Positions 1-7,189 are shown, counted from the first letter of the stretch. The stretch is DNA of 8,258 nucleotides from Alphaproteobacteria bacterium (GCA_005884855.1 VAZS01000238.1:1-8258), one strand, 5' to 3'. Program-made: numbers and translations. Notes: generated from the sequence alone by a model not told the origin.

Positions 1-1816
1 CTGTCTGGAACACTTCCGGGTATTCGCTGAGTTGAACCAGCAGTCCCGTTTGCGGGTTGCCGCCGAACAGATCGTTGAATGCGGCGGATAGTGCCGATCC
101 CTGCCGACCCTCGAACGCCAGCGCGATGCCATGCTCATCGCGCGAGAGCTCCATCAACACGTTGCGATGTCGTTCGACAAGCTCGGCGAAATCGCACGGC
201 TTGGATGAGACGTGACTTTCAAGCGGTGAAAGCGCGTCATGCAAGGACGCGATCAGGCTTTGGACGCTCTCGAGTTGCTCGTCGTCAAGCCGGGTCCGAG
301 GTTCTGAGCCATGCAGCGCGGACGGATCGCCTCGGCGATGGCTTGCAAGCTCGGCACGGAAGCGCGAGAGGTCGCGCGCGAGTCCGTTACTTCCTGCCTG
401 CGGACGAGTGCCGCGCAGCAGTGCCAGTTCGAGCCCTTCAGTCGCGCGCTTGAACGCGCCGGGGGGGCCGCCCAGCCGGCACAGCGGATGCTTCAACAGC
501 GCCAGCAGGATCGGCGGCTCAAGCTCGTTTGCTGCCGCCTGTGCGGTGAGCCGAGCGAAAATTCCTATAGATGTGTCCATCAGCGCGTCGCCGCCGGAAT
601 CGTCGAACGCGAGATTCCAGCGGTCAAGCGCCGCGCTTACTCGCCGCGCCAGCGCGCGATCGGCAGTTACGAGCGCCGCCGATTTATTCAGATGCCGCGC
701 TTCGCGCATCGCGACCGCAATCGAAAGCGCCTCCGTCTCAGGATTATCGGCTTCGATCACGGCGATGTTTGCCATAGAGAGGGAAATTTTTTCGGCGATC
801 GCCGGTTCAGTTAATCGCCGATGCCATTGCGCGGTCGCATTTGAAGGCCGCATCGTCTCGGATGCCAGCACTTCACGTCCATGCGGTGCCGCTTGACCTA
901 AAATTCGGACGTCGCCGCGGCGAATGCCGAATCGATCGAGCAGCGCGTGCATCGCGAACTGCGGATGATTGGACGCCGGAGGTGAGATTAATTTTGCTTT
1001 CGCGTCGGTGGCGCCGCCGATGGTTTGCCACGCCTCCGGATCGAGATCGGTATCGAGCCCCGGCAGCACCACCGCGCCTTGCGGCAGCGCGCCGACGGCG
1101 TGGAGGAATTTCGCCGTGGCCGGCATCGATCCGGTTGAGCCCGCGGCGATCACCGGACCGTCATGATGCGCGGCGAGGCGGCTCGCCTCCGCCGAAATCA
1201 ACAAATCGCGCCGCGCCGCCGGCTCGATCTTCCCGATTTCCTTGAGATGAGCGGGCCACGCCTGTCGCGCAATCAGCAGGAATTGCAGCGAGCGCTGCCA
1301 ATACTCGTCCAGTTCATCTGGCACCAAACCGTCCAGCGCTTCCCAGCCGACGCCGCGCGTGACCATGTCGTCGATCAGGCGTGCCAGATCGGCGGCCAAT
1401 GCGAGCGTCGAAGCCGGGCCGCCGACCACCAGCGGAGACAATACCGGACCTTTTGCCCAGGCAGCGACCAGTTTCGCCAGGGTGAGTCTGCGCTCGAGTT
1501 CACCGATGCTTGGGGGAATCTCCAACGGCGCCGCGCCGGCTAATTGCTCAGGGTCTTCGGCGAACGCCAGCTCGTCCTCGTCAATGTCGCCGAGCGCGAC
1601 GATGCGCGGCAGCAGCAGCGCGTCGGAGTTCAGCTCGTCGAGAAAGATTTCCCGGGCCATTCGCCCGGCACGCCGGGTCGGCAAATAGAGCGTCGCCAGC
1701 GCCAGTCTTTCCGGATGCGTGCGGGCCTCGAAGCCATCGACCAGGCTGCCATCGACCAACGCGGCGATAACGGTGCGCAGGAAAGGCGCAGAAAGTGGAA
1801 CGCTGAAAACGCGCAT
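1..1816 (-). CDS. addB: Double-strand break repair protein AddB (5' part, runs off the window)
   Basis: AddB is one subunit of the AddAB helicase-nuclease, which processes double-strand ends in the cytoplasm for RecA-dependent recombination, the role RecBCD plays in E. coli. The frame is open for 605 codons from the ATG to the left edge. The alphaproteobacterial family is usually a little over 1000 residues, so the C-terminal half, with the nuclease domain and its iron-sulphur cysteines, lies outside. Visible N-terminal marks are MRVFSVPLSAPFL at 1-13, the segment LYLPTRRAGR at 43-52, which stands where a helicase Walker A would be but is degenerate (normal for alphaproteobacterial AddB), and the family segment VIAAGSTGSMPATAKFL before residue 220. 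The start is secure: an in-frame TGA lies six codons upstream (1835-1837) and an AGGAGG precedes the ATG. It is the last gene visible in the run, 88 bases after the murU-like gene. addA would be expected next, outside the window. Confidence 0.93.
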   Translation of the reverse strand, partial: MRVFSVPLSAPFLRTVIAALVDGSLVDGFEARTHPERLALATLYLPTRRAGRMAREIFLDELNSDALLLPRIVALGDIDEDELAFAEDPEQLAGAAPLEIPPSIGELERRLTLAKLVAAWAKGPVLSPLVVGGPASTLALAADLARLIDDMVTRGVGWEALDGLVPDELDEYWQRSLQFLLIARQAWPAHLKEIGKIEPAARRDLLISAEASRLAAHHDGPVIAAGSTGSMPATAKFLHAVGALPQGAVVLPGLDTDLDPEAWQTIGGATDAKAKLISPPASNHPQFAMHALLDRFGIRRGDVRILGQAAPHGREVLASETMRPSNATAQWHRRLTEPAIAEKISLSMANIAVIEADNPETEALSIAVAMREARHLNKSAALVTADRALARRVSAALDRWNLAFDDSGGDALMDTSIGIFARLTAQAAANELEPPILLALLKHPLCRLGGPPGAFKRATEGLELALLRGTRPQAGSNGLARDLSRFRAELASHRRGDPSALHGSEPRTRLDDEQLESVQSLIASLHDALSPLESHVSSKPCDFAELVERHRNVLMELSRDEHGIALAFEGRQGSALSAAFNDLFGGNPQTGLLVQLSEYPEVFQT

Positions 1817-1819
1817 GGG

Positions 1820-1839
1820 CCTCCTGATTCGGGATCAGG
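1820..1839 (-). promoter_or_regulatory. addB ribosome binding site partly inside a perfect hairpin
   Basis: On the minus strand AGGAGG (1820-1825) precedes the addB ATG with only three bases between. A perfect inverted repeat, CCTGAT / ATCAGG (1834-1839 with 1823-1828) around a 5-base loop, shares its 3' arm with the first three bases of that AGGAGG. If it folds in RNA, the hairpin would cover half of the ribosome binding site. No T-run follows, so it is not a terminator. The structure is seen directly; a regulatory role is inference. The rest of the 88-base gap (1817-1904) shows no clear promoter. Confidence 0.5.
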
Positions 1840-1904
1840 TTGCATCATGGCATGGCCGAATTGCGGGTGCGATTTCTAATTGCGGAGAAAAGCCGTGGCC
1901 ATCT

Positions 1905-2627
1905 TCAGACCACGCTGGCGAGGAATGCCTGCTCGGCCGCGCCAACGGCGTCCGGGGTTCCCACGTGCATCCACATGCCGTCCAGGCGCAGCCCAAACAG
2001 CCGCTCCTGCTCGTTGGCGCGGTCGAACATCTTGGTCAACGAAAATTCCCCGGACGGCGCATGGGCAAACAGCGATGGCGACATGATCGCCGCACCGGCA
2101 TACACGAACGGAACCACTTGATGTTCCCTGCGCTTGCGCAAGGCGCCATCGGGCAGCATGGCGTAATCGCCGCGTCCGCCATAACCGATGCTGCTGGCGG
2201 TCGGCGCCATCAGCAACAGGATATCCATGCTCGCGGGCTCGAACGCTTGCGCCAGCCGCGCCAGGTTGGGCTGCACGCCATCGATCCACAGGGTGTCGGC
2301 GTTAACGTGGAAGAACGGGGCGGGCCCGAGCAGGGGCAGTGCCTTGACGACGCCCCCGCCGGTGCCAAGCACCTCATCGCGCTCATCGGAAATGATGACG
2401 CGGGGCCGCTTGCGCTCGGCGACGTGGTCGATGATCTGGTCGGGCAGATAGTGCACGTTGATCACGGCCTCGGCGACGTCGGCGTTCGCAAGCTTGTCGA
2501 GGACATGATCGAGCAGGGCCCGCCCGGCCACTCGCACCAGCGGCTTCGGCATCTGGTCTGTCAGGGGGCGCATGCGCACCCCGAGGCCGGCGGCGAGTAT
2601 CATCGCTTTGGTGGGTCTGACGGACAT
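1905..2627 (-). CDS. murU: MurU-like nucleotidyltransferase (MurNAc-1-phosphate uridylyltransferase)
   Basis: A 240-residue cytoplasmic sugar-phosphate nucleotidyltransferase. The signature LAAGLGVRMRPLT...MPKPLV at 11-31 contains the GxGxRxxPLT loop and the catalytic-type Lys28. GTGGGV at 88-93 and HVNAD at 107-111 (Asp111 as metal ligand) complete the nucleotide site, and a HVGTPDAV segment lies near the C-terminus. Length and motif spacing fit the short MurU subfamily rather than the longer glucose-1-phosphate enzymes. MurU joins UTP and MurNAc-1-phosphate to give UDP-MurNAc, recycling wall sugar past the fosfomycin-sensitive MurA step. The likely partner kinase, AmgK, is encoded two genes upstream, which is the main support for MurU over a mannose- or glucose-1-phosphate enzyme. 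The chosen ATG gives MSVRPTKAMILAAG; no convincing Shine-Dalgarno precedes it, and a second ATG eight codons in (Met9) also lacks one. The substrate is inferred, not shown. Confidence 0.83.
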   Translation of the reverse strand: MSVRPTKAMILAAGLGVRMRPLTDQMPKPLVRVAGRALLDHVLDKLANADVAEAVINVHYLPDQIIDHVAERKRPRVIISDERDEVLGTGGGVVKALPLLGPAPFFHVNADTLWIDGVQPNLARLAQAFEPASMDILLLMAPTASSIGYGGRGDYAMLPDGALRKRREHQVVPFVYAGAAIMSPSLFAHAPSGEFSLTKMFDRANEQERLFGLRLDGMWMHVGTPDAVGAAEQAFLASVV

Positions 2628-2749
2628 TTGGAGTTTTCTGCAACGCCTGTTGTTGGATCCACGAACATACCACGGGATTCGTGCCGTGCACCGGCATGGT
2701 CTAAGCATTAGCCGTCCGACGTGACGGTTATGCGACCCTGTGCGGCGGT
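2628..2749 (-). other. 122-base gap with adjacent small inverted repeats
   Basis: The spacer between the PilZ gene and the murU-like gene holds two short hairpins: CCGTC/GACGG with a 6-base loop (2712-2727) and TGCCG/CGGCA with a 5-base loop (2682-2696). A third repeat, CACGG/CCGTG (2671-2688), shares bases with the second, so the two would be mutually exclusive. None is followed by a T-run on the minus strand, so I do not call a terminator. I see no good -35/-10 pair; a TATGTT in the spacer has no convincing -35. It could be an RNA processing or stability element, or chance in GC-rich DNA. Confidence 0.3.
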
Positions 2750-3070
2750 CTAGACTTCCGCGAGCTGCGGCGCGCGCTTCGCTGCCCTTTTTTTCTTGTC
2801 GCCGGTTTTGAGGAAATTGACGCCGATCTGGTCGCCGTTGACCCAGGCCAGCTCGCAGCGGCGATAGGCAAGTCCGGTGGAGGACAGCAGCAGGAAGAAC
2901 TCCTTGAGCTGCAGGCCCTCGACGGAACCTTCGATGCTGAGCTTCGCGCCGGTCTCGGAAATGTCTTCCATCATGCACTCGCGCCGCCAGGTGCCGTCGA
3001 TGCCCATCATATGCGCGGGGATGCCACGTTCGAATATCACGCGCTCACCTTTGCGCCGTTCTGTCGCCAT
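2750..3070 (-). CDS. Stand-alone PilZ domain protein, probable c-di-GMP receptor
   Basis: A 106-residue protein made almost entirely of one PilZ domain, with no signal peptide or membrane segment. The two binding motifs for cyclic di-GMP are present in order: RxxxR as R6-KGE-R10, and [DN]xSxxG as DISETG at 36-41. The strand region with LAYRRCELAWVNGDQIGVNF follows as expected, then a lysine/arginine-rich tail (KKKRAAKRAP). PilZ proteins change partner or conformation on binding c-di-GMP and so relay this second messenger to motility, envelope or enzyme targets. The target here is unknown. The gene lies 88 bases after the tsaE-amgK stop and 122 before the murU-like start, so it separates the two proposed wall-recycling genes. 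The ATG giving MATERRKGERV is chosen because RxxxR follows directly; the Shine-Dalgarno is weak (a GGGGC stretch). A GTG six codons upstream (giving VGWGTS before the Met) is possible. Confidence 0.9.
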   Translation of the reverse strand: MATERRKGERVIFERGIPAHMMGIDGTWRRECMMEDISETGAKLSIEGSVEGLQLKEFFLLLSSTGLAYRRCELAWVNGDQIGVNFLKTGDKKKRAAKRAPQLAEV

Positions 3071-3158
3071 TGATGTGCCCCAGCCCACAGCACTCGCGCC
3101 CTCCGCCAAGGGCCAGCTTTCGCGCAGATTAAGGGCGCCCTCGCTAACAACGAGTAAA
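3071..3158 (-). other. 88-base gap, nothing firm
   Basis: The spacer between the tsaE-amgK stop and the PilZ start contains a small hairpin, CTCG/CGAG around a 7-base loop, shortly after the stop codon, and a GGGCGCCC palindrome (3133-3140). There is no T-run and no convincing promoter. Read-through from the upstream gene is the simplest reading. Confidence 0.3.
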
Positions 3159-4682
3159 TTACCCGACTGGCGGAGGTACGTTGAGTTCGTACCATTGCCT
3201 GACCCGCGAAAGCGCGGGGTGAGCCAGCGAACGGCTGAGATAGGTCCAGACCCGCGGCTGATGGCGCAAATATTGCGGTTTGCCGTCGCGCCGATTGAGC
3301 CGCGCGAAAGTCCCGAGCAGGCGCGTGTTGCGCTGTGCCGACATGATGGCGTAAAGCTCGGCGAACACCGAAGTATCGAAGGTCTCGTCGGACGCGCGCC
3401 GCGTCTTGATGTAGCGCGAGAGCAGCGCAAGCTCGAGCTGCTCGGGCACATCGATCCGCGCGTCCTGGAGCAGCGACACCAAATCGTAAGAGACCGGGCC
3501 CATCACGGCGTCCTGGAAGTCGATGATGCCTACTCTGGCAATGCCCTGCCGTTCGCCGAGCCAGATCAGATTAGGGGAATGGAAATCCCGAAGCACCCAG
3601 GTTCTCGGGGCGGAAGCCGGTTTACTCAATAAATCGCGCCAAATCGTGACGAACTCGGTTCGCTTCTCGGGATCGAGCTTGGCGCCCCGATCCGGCAGGT
3701 ACCATTCGAGCATCAACCCGGCTTCGACCAATAGCGCGTCGGTGTCGTAGCTCGGTATGGTGTAGTTGAGCGGCGGTGCCAACGGGAGAGTTTCAGGCAG
3801 CGTTTCACGGTGCAGCGCGGCCAGCATGTCGGTCGCGGCCTCGTAACGCTCGGGGATCGGCCGAGGTGGATTGCCTTCGATAAATCCTGCGGTCCCGAAA
3901 TCCTCGGTGATCAGGAACCCAACATCCAGGTCTGCGTGATGTATTGCGGGCGCCGAGAAGCCGCGCTCGCGCAGGCCGCCGTCGATGGCGACGAAGGCTT
4001 TGACGTCCTCGGCCAGATGGACTGCCGCGCTGTAGGACTTGCCATGGTAGATCGCCGGCCCATCGGGACGCCGGGGTGAGTTCATCAGGATGACAACGCC
4101 ATCGCCGCGGACGAGCCGCGCGTAAGAACGTGTCGAGGCATCGCCGGGCATGCGCAGACGCTTTGCGTCCGCATAGCCCGCTGCCTCCACAAACTGCCGC
4201 AGCGCTTTCAATCTTGCGACTTGCGCGGCGGCCTTGCCGTAACCGGTTATTTCGGCGGCGCGCGCCGTTGATCCCAACGCGGCACGATAGTTAAGCCCGA
4301 GGTCGATGCGGTCCGCAGGCAATGCTGATGGCGCGCGCTCCGGCCATTCGATTAGCGCAACCGTGCCCTCCGGCAGTGGCGACAGGCCAATCTCTTCCAG
4401 TTCAAGCGGATTACTGACGCGGTAGAGATCGGCATGAAGCAGCGGAAACGATGGCAGATCGTAGGCCTGTACCAGCGTGAAGGTCGGGCTTGGAACCTCC
4501 AGCGCCTCGTCGCCGGCGAGATAGCGGATCATGGCGCGCGCGGCTGCTGTTTTTCCTGCCCCGAGGTCACCGGAAAGTGTGATGACGTCGCCAGGGCCGA
4601 TCAGCAAGGCAAGATCGGCCATCAGATGCGCGGTCGCGGTCTCGTTGGCTAACGCCAGCGAGAATGTCGCTGGCACGATCAT
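3159..4682 (-). CDS. tsaE: TsaE - AmgK fusion: tRNA t6A synthase ATPase joined to an amino-sugar kinase
   Basis: One uninterrupted 507-residue frame encodes two complete enzymes. Residues 1 to about 145 are TsaE, the ATPase that drives the TsaBD complex making t6A37 on ANN-reading tRNAs: Walker A GDLGAGKT at 38-45, SPTFTLV at 65-71, HADLYR at 83-88 and EWPER at 112-116. From about 155 to the end is a protein-kinase-like phosphotransferase: nucleotide loop GDASTRSY at 180-187, catalytic loop LRDFHSPN at 364-371 (Asp366, Asn371) and metal segment IDFQDAVMGP at 387-396 (Asp388). The last motif and the following YDLVSLLQDA are characteristic of AmgK, the anomeric MurNAc/GlcNAc 1-kinase. The usual first His of the HxDxxxxN loop is Leu364 here. 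The start is set by an ATGA overlap with the upstream kinase gene; there is only a weak CGGA before it, so translational coupling is likely. The MurU-like partner lies two genes downstream. The TsaE role is near certain; the AmgK substrate is inferred. Confidence 0.94.
   Translation of the reverse strand: MIVPATFSLALANETATAHLMADLALLIGPGDVITLSGDLGAGKTAAARAMIRYLAGDEALEVPSPTFTLVQAYDLPSFPLLHADLYRVSNPLELEEIGLSPLPEGTVALIEWPERAPSALPADRIDLGLNYRAALGSTARAAEITGYGKAAAQVARLKALRQFVEAAGYADAKRLRMPGDASTRSYARLVRGDGVVILMNSPRRPDGPAIYHGKSYSAAVHLAEDVKAFVAIDGGLRERGFSAPAIHHADLDVGFLITEDFGTAGFIEGNPPRPIPERYEAATDMLAALHRETLPETLPLAPPLNYTIPSYDTDALLVEAGLMLEWYLPDRGAKLDPEKRTEFVTIWRDLLSKPASAPRTWVLRDFHSPNLIWLGERQGIARVGIIDFQDAVMGPVSYDLVSLLQDARIDVPEQLELALLSRYIKTRRASDETFDTSVFAELYAIMSAQRNTRLLGTFARLNRRDGKPQYLRHQPRVWTYLSRSLAHPALSRVRQWYELNVPPPVG
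4679..4682 (-). other. ATGA stop/start overlap between divL and tsaE-amgK
   Basis: On the minus strand the TGA of the kinase gene (4679-4681) shares bases with the ATG of the fusion gene (4680-4682). With no strong independent Shine-Dalgarno, this arrangement favours re-initiation by the same ribosome and hence linked amounts of the two proteins. The overlap is seen directly; the coupling is inferred. Confidence 0.9.
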
Positions 4683-7189
4683 TCCGCGGCGTTGCGATGC
4701 GCGGCCTGGTCGATGGGAAAATCGCAGGTCACGGTGGTGCCCTTGCCGACCATCGAATCAACGCGCACCTTGCCTCCGTGCAATTCGACAAAGGAGCGCA
4801 CCAGCGACAGCCCGAGGCCGGCGCCGCGATGCCGCGAGCCGTGGGAGTGACTTTCAAACCAGTCGAACACCTTGTCCTTCACGTCAGGCGGAATCCCCGG
4901 ACCGGAATCGGTCACGGTGAAGACCACGCTGTGCTCGGTCCGCTTCGCGGTCAAGCCGACGATGGCATCCTGGGGCGAGAATCCGACGGCATTGGCCAAA
5001 AGGTTATACAGCACCTGCACTATCCGGCGCTCGTCGGCCACGAAGCTTCCGATGTTGGAATCGATATCGACCTTGAGCTGGATGCGATCGGTCGCGAGCC
5101 GGTCCTGGATGCCTTCCGCGGCGGCCTCAATGGTCTTGCCGATATCGACCGAACCCAGATTGAGCGACATCGCTCCGGCATCGATAGTCGCGAGATCGAG
5201 GATGTTGTTGATGATCGCAAGCAGCGCGTCCGTCGAGGTGGTGATGTAACCGAGATACTCGGCCTGCTTCGGCGTCAGTGGACCGGTAACTGGGTCGCTC
5301 AGGAAATGCGCAAAGCCGATGATGGTGGTCAGCGGCGAGCGCAGTTCATACGAGACGTGGTGCACGAAATCGACCTTCATCTGGTCGGCGGTCTCAAGCG
5401 CCTCGTTGCGCTCGCGAAGCGCGCGCTCGACGTTCTCGGTGTCGGTGATGTCCTGGAAGGTCAGCATGGTGGCGCCGTCCGGCAGCGGCATGGTCATGCA
5501 GTCCAGCACGCTGCCGTCCCTGCGTTCCAGCTTCAGCGGTACTTCGACCCGGTTCTCGATCGCCGTGACGGCTTCGCGGATCGTGCGCCACGTCTTGGCG
5601 TCGTCGAACAGCGGCTTGCACCAGCTTTCCACCGTTTCGATATGAGGCTGCTCGCGCAGCGCCTCCGGCGACAGCTTCCACGTCCTGGCGAAGGCCGGAT
5701 TAAACAACTGCGCTCGGCCGTTGCTGCCGAACACCGCAACCGCTTCGCCGAGATTGTCCAACGTTTCACGTTGCACCCGGATCAGCCCATCGAACCGGCG
5801 GGCAAGATCGAGGCTTTCAGTAACATCGTCGAACAGATAGGTGACGCCGCCTTCCGGATTCGGCGTGGTCACCACGCTGACGGCGCGCCCGCCGGGGAGA
5901 TACCAGGTGTCCTTGACCGGCTCGACCGCGCGATACGCCTCATGCAGCTTGGCCTTCCAGGCGCGGAAGTCCGGCTGCTCCGGAAGTTTGCGCCCTGCAC
6001 GCAGCCGATCGAGCACGCTCGAGTCGTCTGGATTACCGTCGAGAAACACGCCGTCGAGGTCCCAAAGCCTCCGATAGGAGTCGTTATAGAACGCCAGCCG
6101 CCGTTGAGCGTCAAACACGGCGACCCCGGAAGATAGCTGATCGAGGGTACGGCGATGCGCCTCCGCCATCCGCACCAGCGCTGCGCGTAGGGCGGTCGCT
6201 TCGCTGGCGTCGATGGCGATGCCGGCGCTTCCGCTCCCGAGCTTCAGCGCGTGTATGTCGTAAACGCGCCGCTCGCCGCCGACCACGATCGGCAGCCGGG
6301 CGGTGAACGCCGAATTGTCGTTGAGCGCCCGGTTGAGGCCGTCGCGCTGATCGCTTTCGAGCAGTTCGAGATTGCGATTGATAGCGTCTGCGGCGCCTGC
6401 GGCTTCGGTGGCTTTTGCATAGGCGGCATTAGCGTAGCGCAGCTCACCTTGCGCGCTTTTGGCCCAGATCGGCCACGGCGCGACGGCGGCGAAGTCGCGC
6501 AACAGCTCAGTCTCCTCCAGCAGCGTCTTGTAGCGCAGGTTCGATTCCGCCAGTTCACGGCGGATCCCGCCGAGTTCGCGAATCCGGACAATGGCTTGGC
6601 CGCCGATCGCGCGCCCCATGGCCTCCAGCGAGCGCCCGTCGGACGTCGTCACATTGAGCAGAAAACCTTCGCCGGCCTCGCGGAGCGCATCGACAGCATG
6701 ATCCATCTGCAGCGCCGGCTCGGGCGGCAGCCACGTTCCGAAGGCAAGGATGCGTTGCGGCTGTTCCGGCTCCGGCGAAACCAGCAGGGAGGTGTCACCG
6801 CTGATTTTGGGCCGGTCCTCGCCCGCCGCCCAAGAGATCAGAATCTGCGGCTCGGCGAACAACAATGCCCGGAAGCGATCAGCCTGGGCCTGCAGCTCCC
6901 CGATCTCGACGCGCAGCCGTGCCTCGCTCGTTGCGGCACGGACACGGGTGCGCATCAGCAGGATTGCGGCCACGACCGAGAAGCCGAGCAGCGCCAGCGC
7001 ACTGGTTAATGCCGCGAATTCCTGGCGATGGAGGTCGAGGTAGCTCGAGAGCGCATCCATCAGGGTCGCATCGGAGGCGTTTGCGGGCATTACCGATGCG
7101 AATGCGAGCACAAATGCGATCAGGCCGTTACGTGCCAGAGACGTGCACGACAGCAGGGTCCGACGCATCGCAACGATCACGTCTGACAT
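4679..7189 (-). CDS. divL: DivL-like PAS sensor kinase with tyrosine in place of the phospho-accepting histidine
   Basis: An 836-residue inner-membrane protein. A hydrophobic segment lies at about 22-37, and a second at about 61-79 ends in basic MRTRVRA. Three PAS-type regions follow at roughly 225-340, 345-465 and 475-590 (e.g. GVAVFDAQRRLAFYNDSYRR, EAVAVFGSNGRAQLFNPAF). The dimerisation region begins near 600 and reads HVSYELRSPLTTIIGFAHFL: Tyr614 (TAT, 5348-5350) stands where kinases have His. The ATP domain looks intact: N box NLLANAVGF (Asn729, Asn733), G1 DSGPG from Asp761, F box VFDWF, G2 GAGLGL 789-794. Tyr in this box with the ELR(T/S)PLTTIIG context is the mark of DivL, which binds DivK and controls the CckA-ChpT-CtrA phosphorelay. 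Caulobacter DivL is of similar size and also membrane-anchored. ATG 7189 is preferred (GGGGC upstream); TTG 7246 would add 19 residues and ATG 7168 would remove 7. Orthology with DivL is inferred from motif and layout; a diverged PAS kinase is the alternative. Confidence 0.86.
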   Translation of the reverse strand: MSDVIVAMRRTLLSCTSLARNGLIAFVLAFASVMPANASDATLMDALSSYLDLHRQEFAALTSALALLGFSVVAAILLMRTRVRAATSEARLRVEIGELQAQADRFRALLFAEPQILISWAAGEDRPKISGDTSLLVSPEPEQPQRILAFGTWLPPEPALQMDHAVDALREAGEGFLLNVTTSDGRSLEAMGRAIGGQAIVRIRELGGIRRELAESNLRYKTLLEETELLRDFAAVAPWPIWAKSAQGELRYANAAYAKATEAAGAADAINRNLELLESDQRDGLNRALNDNSAFTARLPIVVGGERRVYDIHALKLGSGSAGIAIDASEATALRAALVRMAEAHRRTLDQLSSGVAVFDAQRRLAFYNDSYRRLWDLDGVFLDGNPDDSSVLDRLRAGRKLPEQPDFRAWKAKLHEAYRAVEPVKDTWYLPGGRAVSVVTTPNPEGGVTYLFDDVTESLDLARRFDGLIRVQRETLDNLGEAVAVFGSNGRAQLFNPAFARTWKLSPEALREQPHIETVESWCKPLFDDAKTWRTIREAVTAIENRVEVPLKLERRDGSVLDCMTMPLPDGATMLTFQDITDTENVERALRERNEALETADQMKVDFVHHVSYELRSPLTTIIGFAHFLSDPVTGPLTPKQAEYLGYITTSTDALLAIINNILDLATIDAGAMSLNLGSVDIGKTIEAAAEGIQDRLATDRIQLKVDIDSNIGSFVADERRIVQVLYNLLANAVGFSPQDAIVGLTAKRTEHSVVFTVTDSGPGIPPDVKDKVFDWFESHSHGSRHRGAGLGLSLVRSFVELHGGKVRVDSMVGKGTTVTCDFPIDQAAHRNAAE

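Noticed and set aside
311..1543. Several overlapping plus-strand frames of 100-170 codons
   Set aside because: All are opposite the continuous addB frame, Arg/Ala-rich and motif-free.
1719..2711. 330-codon plus-strand open frame opposite addB and the murU-like gene
   Set aside because: It spans the junction of two well-supported minus-strand genes, has no family motif, and is a by-product of codon bias.
1905..2978. Extension of the murU-like gene to an upstream start, giving 357 residues
   Set aside because: The extra 117 residues run through the PilZ gene in another frame and are Arg-rich with no similarity to nucleotidyltransferases; the family begins at the LAAGLG region.
3133..3140. GGGCGCCC palindrome as an operator
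   Set aside because: An 8-base GC palindrome is expected often at this base composition and nothing else supports a binding site.
2750..3451. Extension of the PilZ gene to 233 residues
   Set aside because: The extra N-terminal part overlaps the conserved C-terminus of the tsaE-amgK fusion in a different frame and has shadow composition.
2877..3632. 251-codon plus-strand open frame
   Set aside because: Antisense to the PilZ gene and the 3' end of tsaE-amgK, with no domain or ribosome site.
4664..6136. 490-codon open frame on the plus strand
   Set aside because: It lies wholly antisense to the divL-like gene, whose motifs are unmistakable. Its product is compositionally odd with no recognisable motif. 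Long antisense frames are expected opposite GC-rich genes with strong third-position GC.
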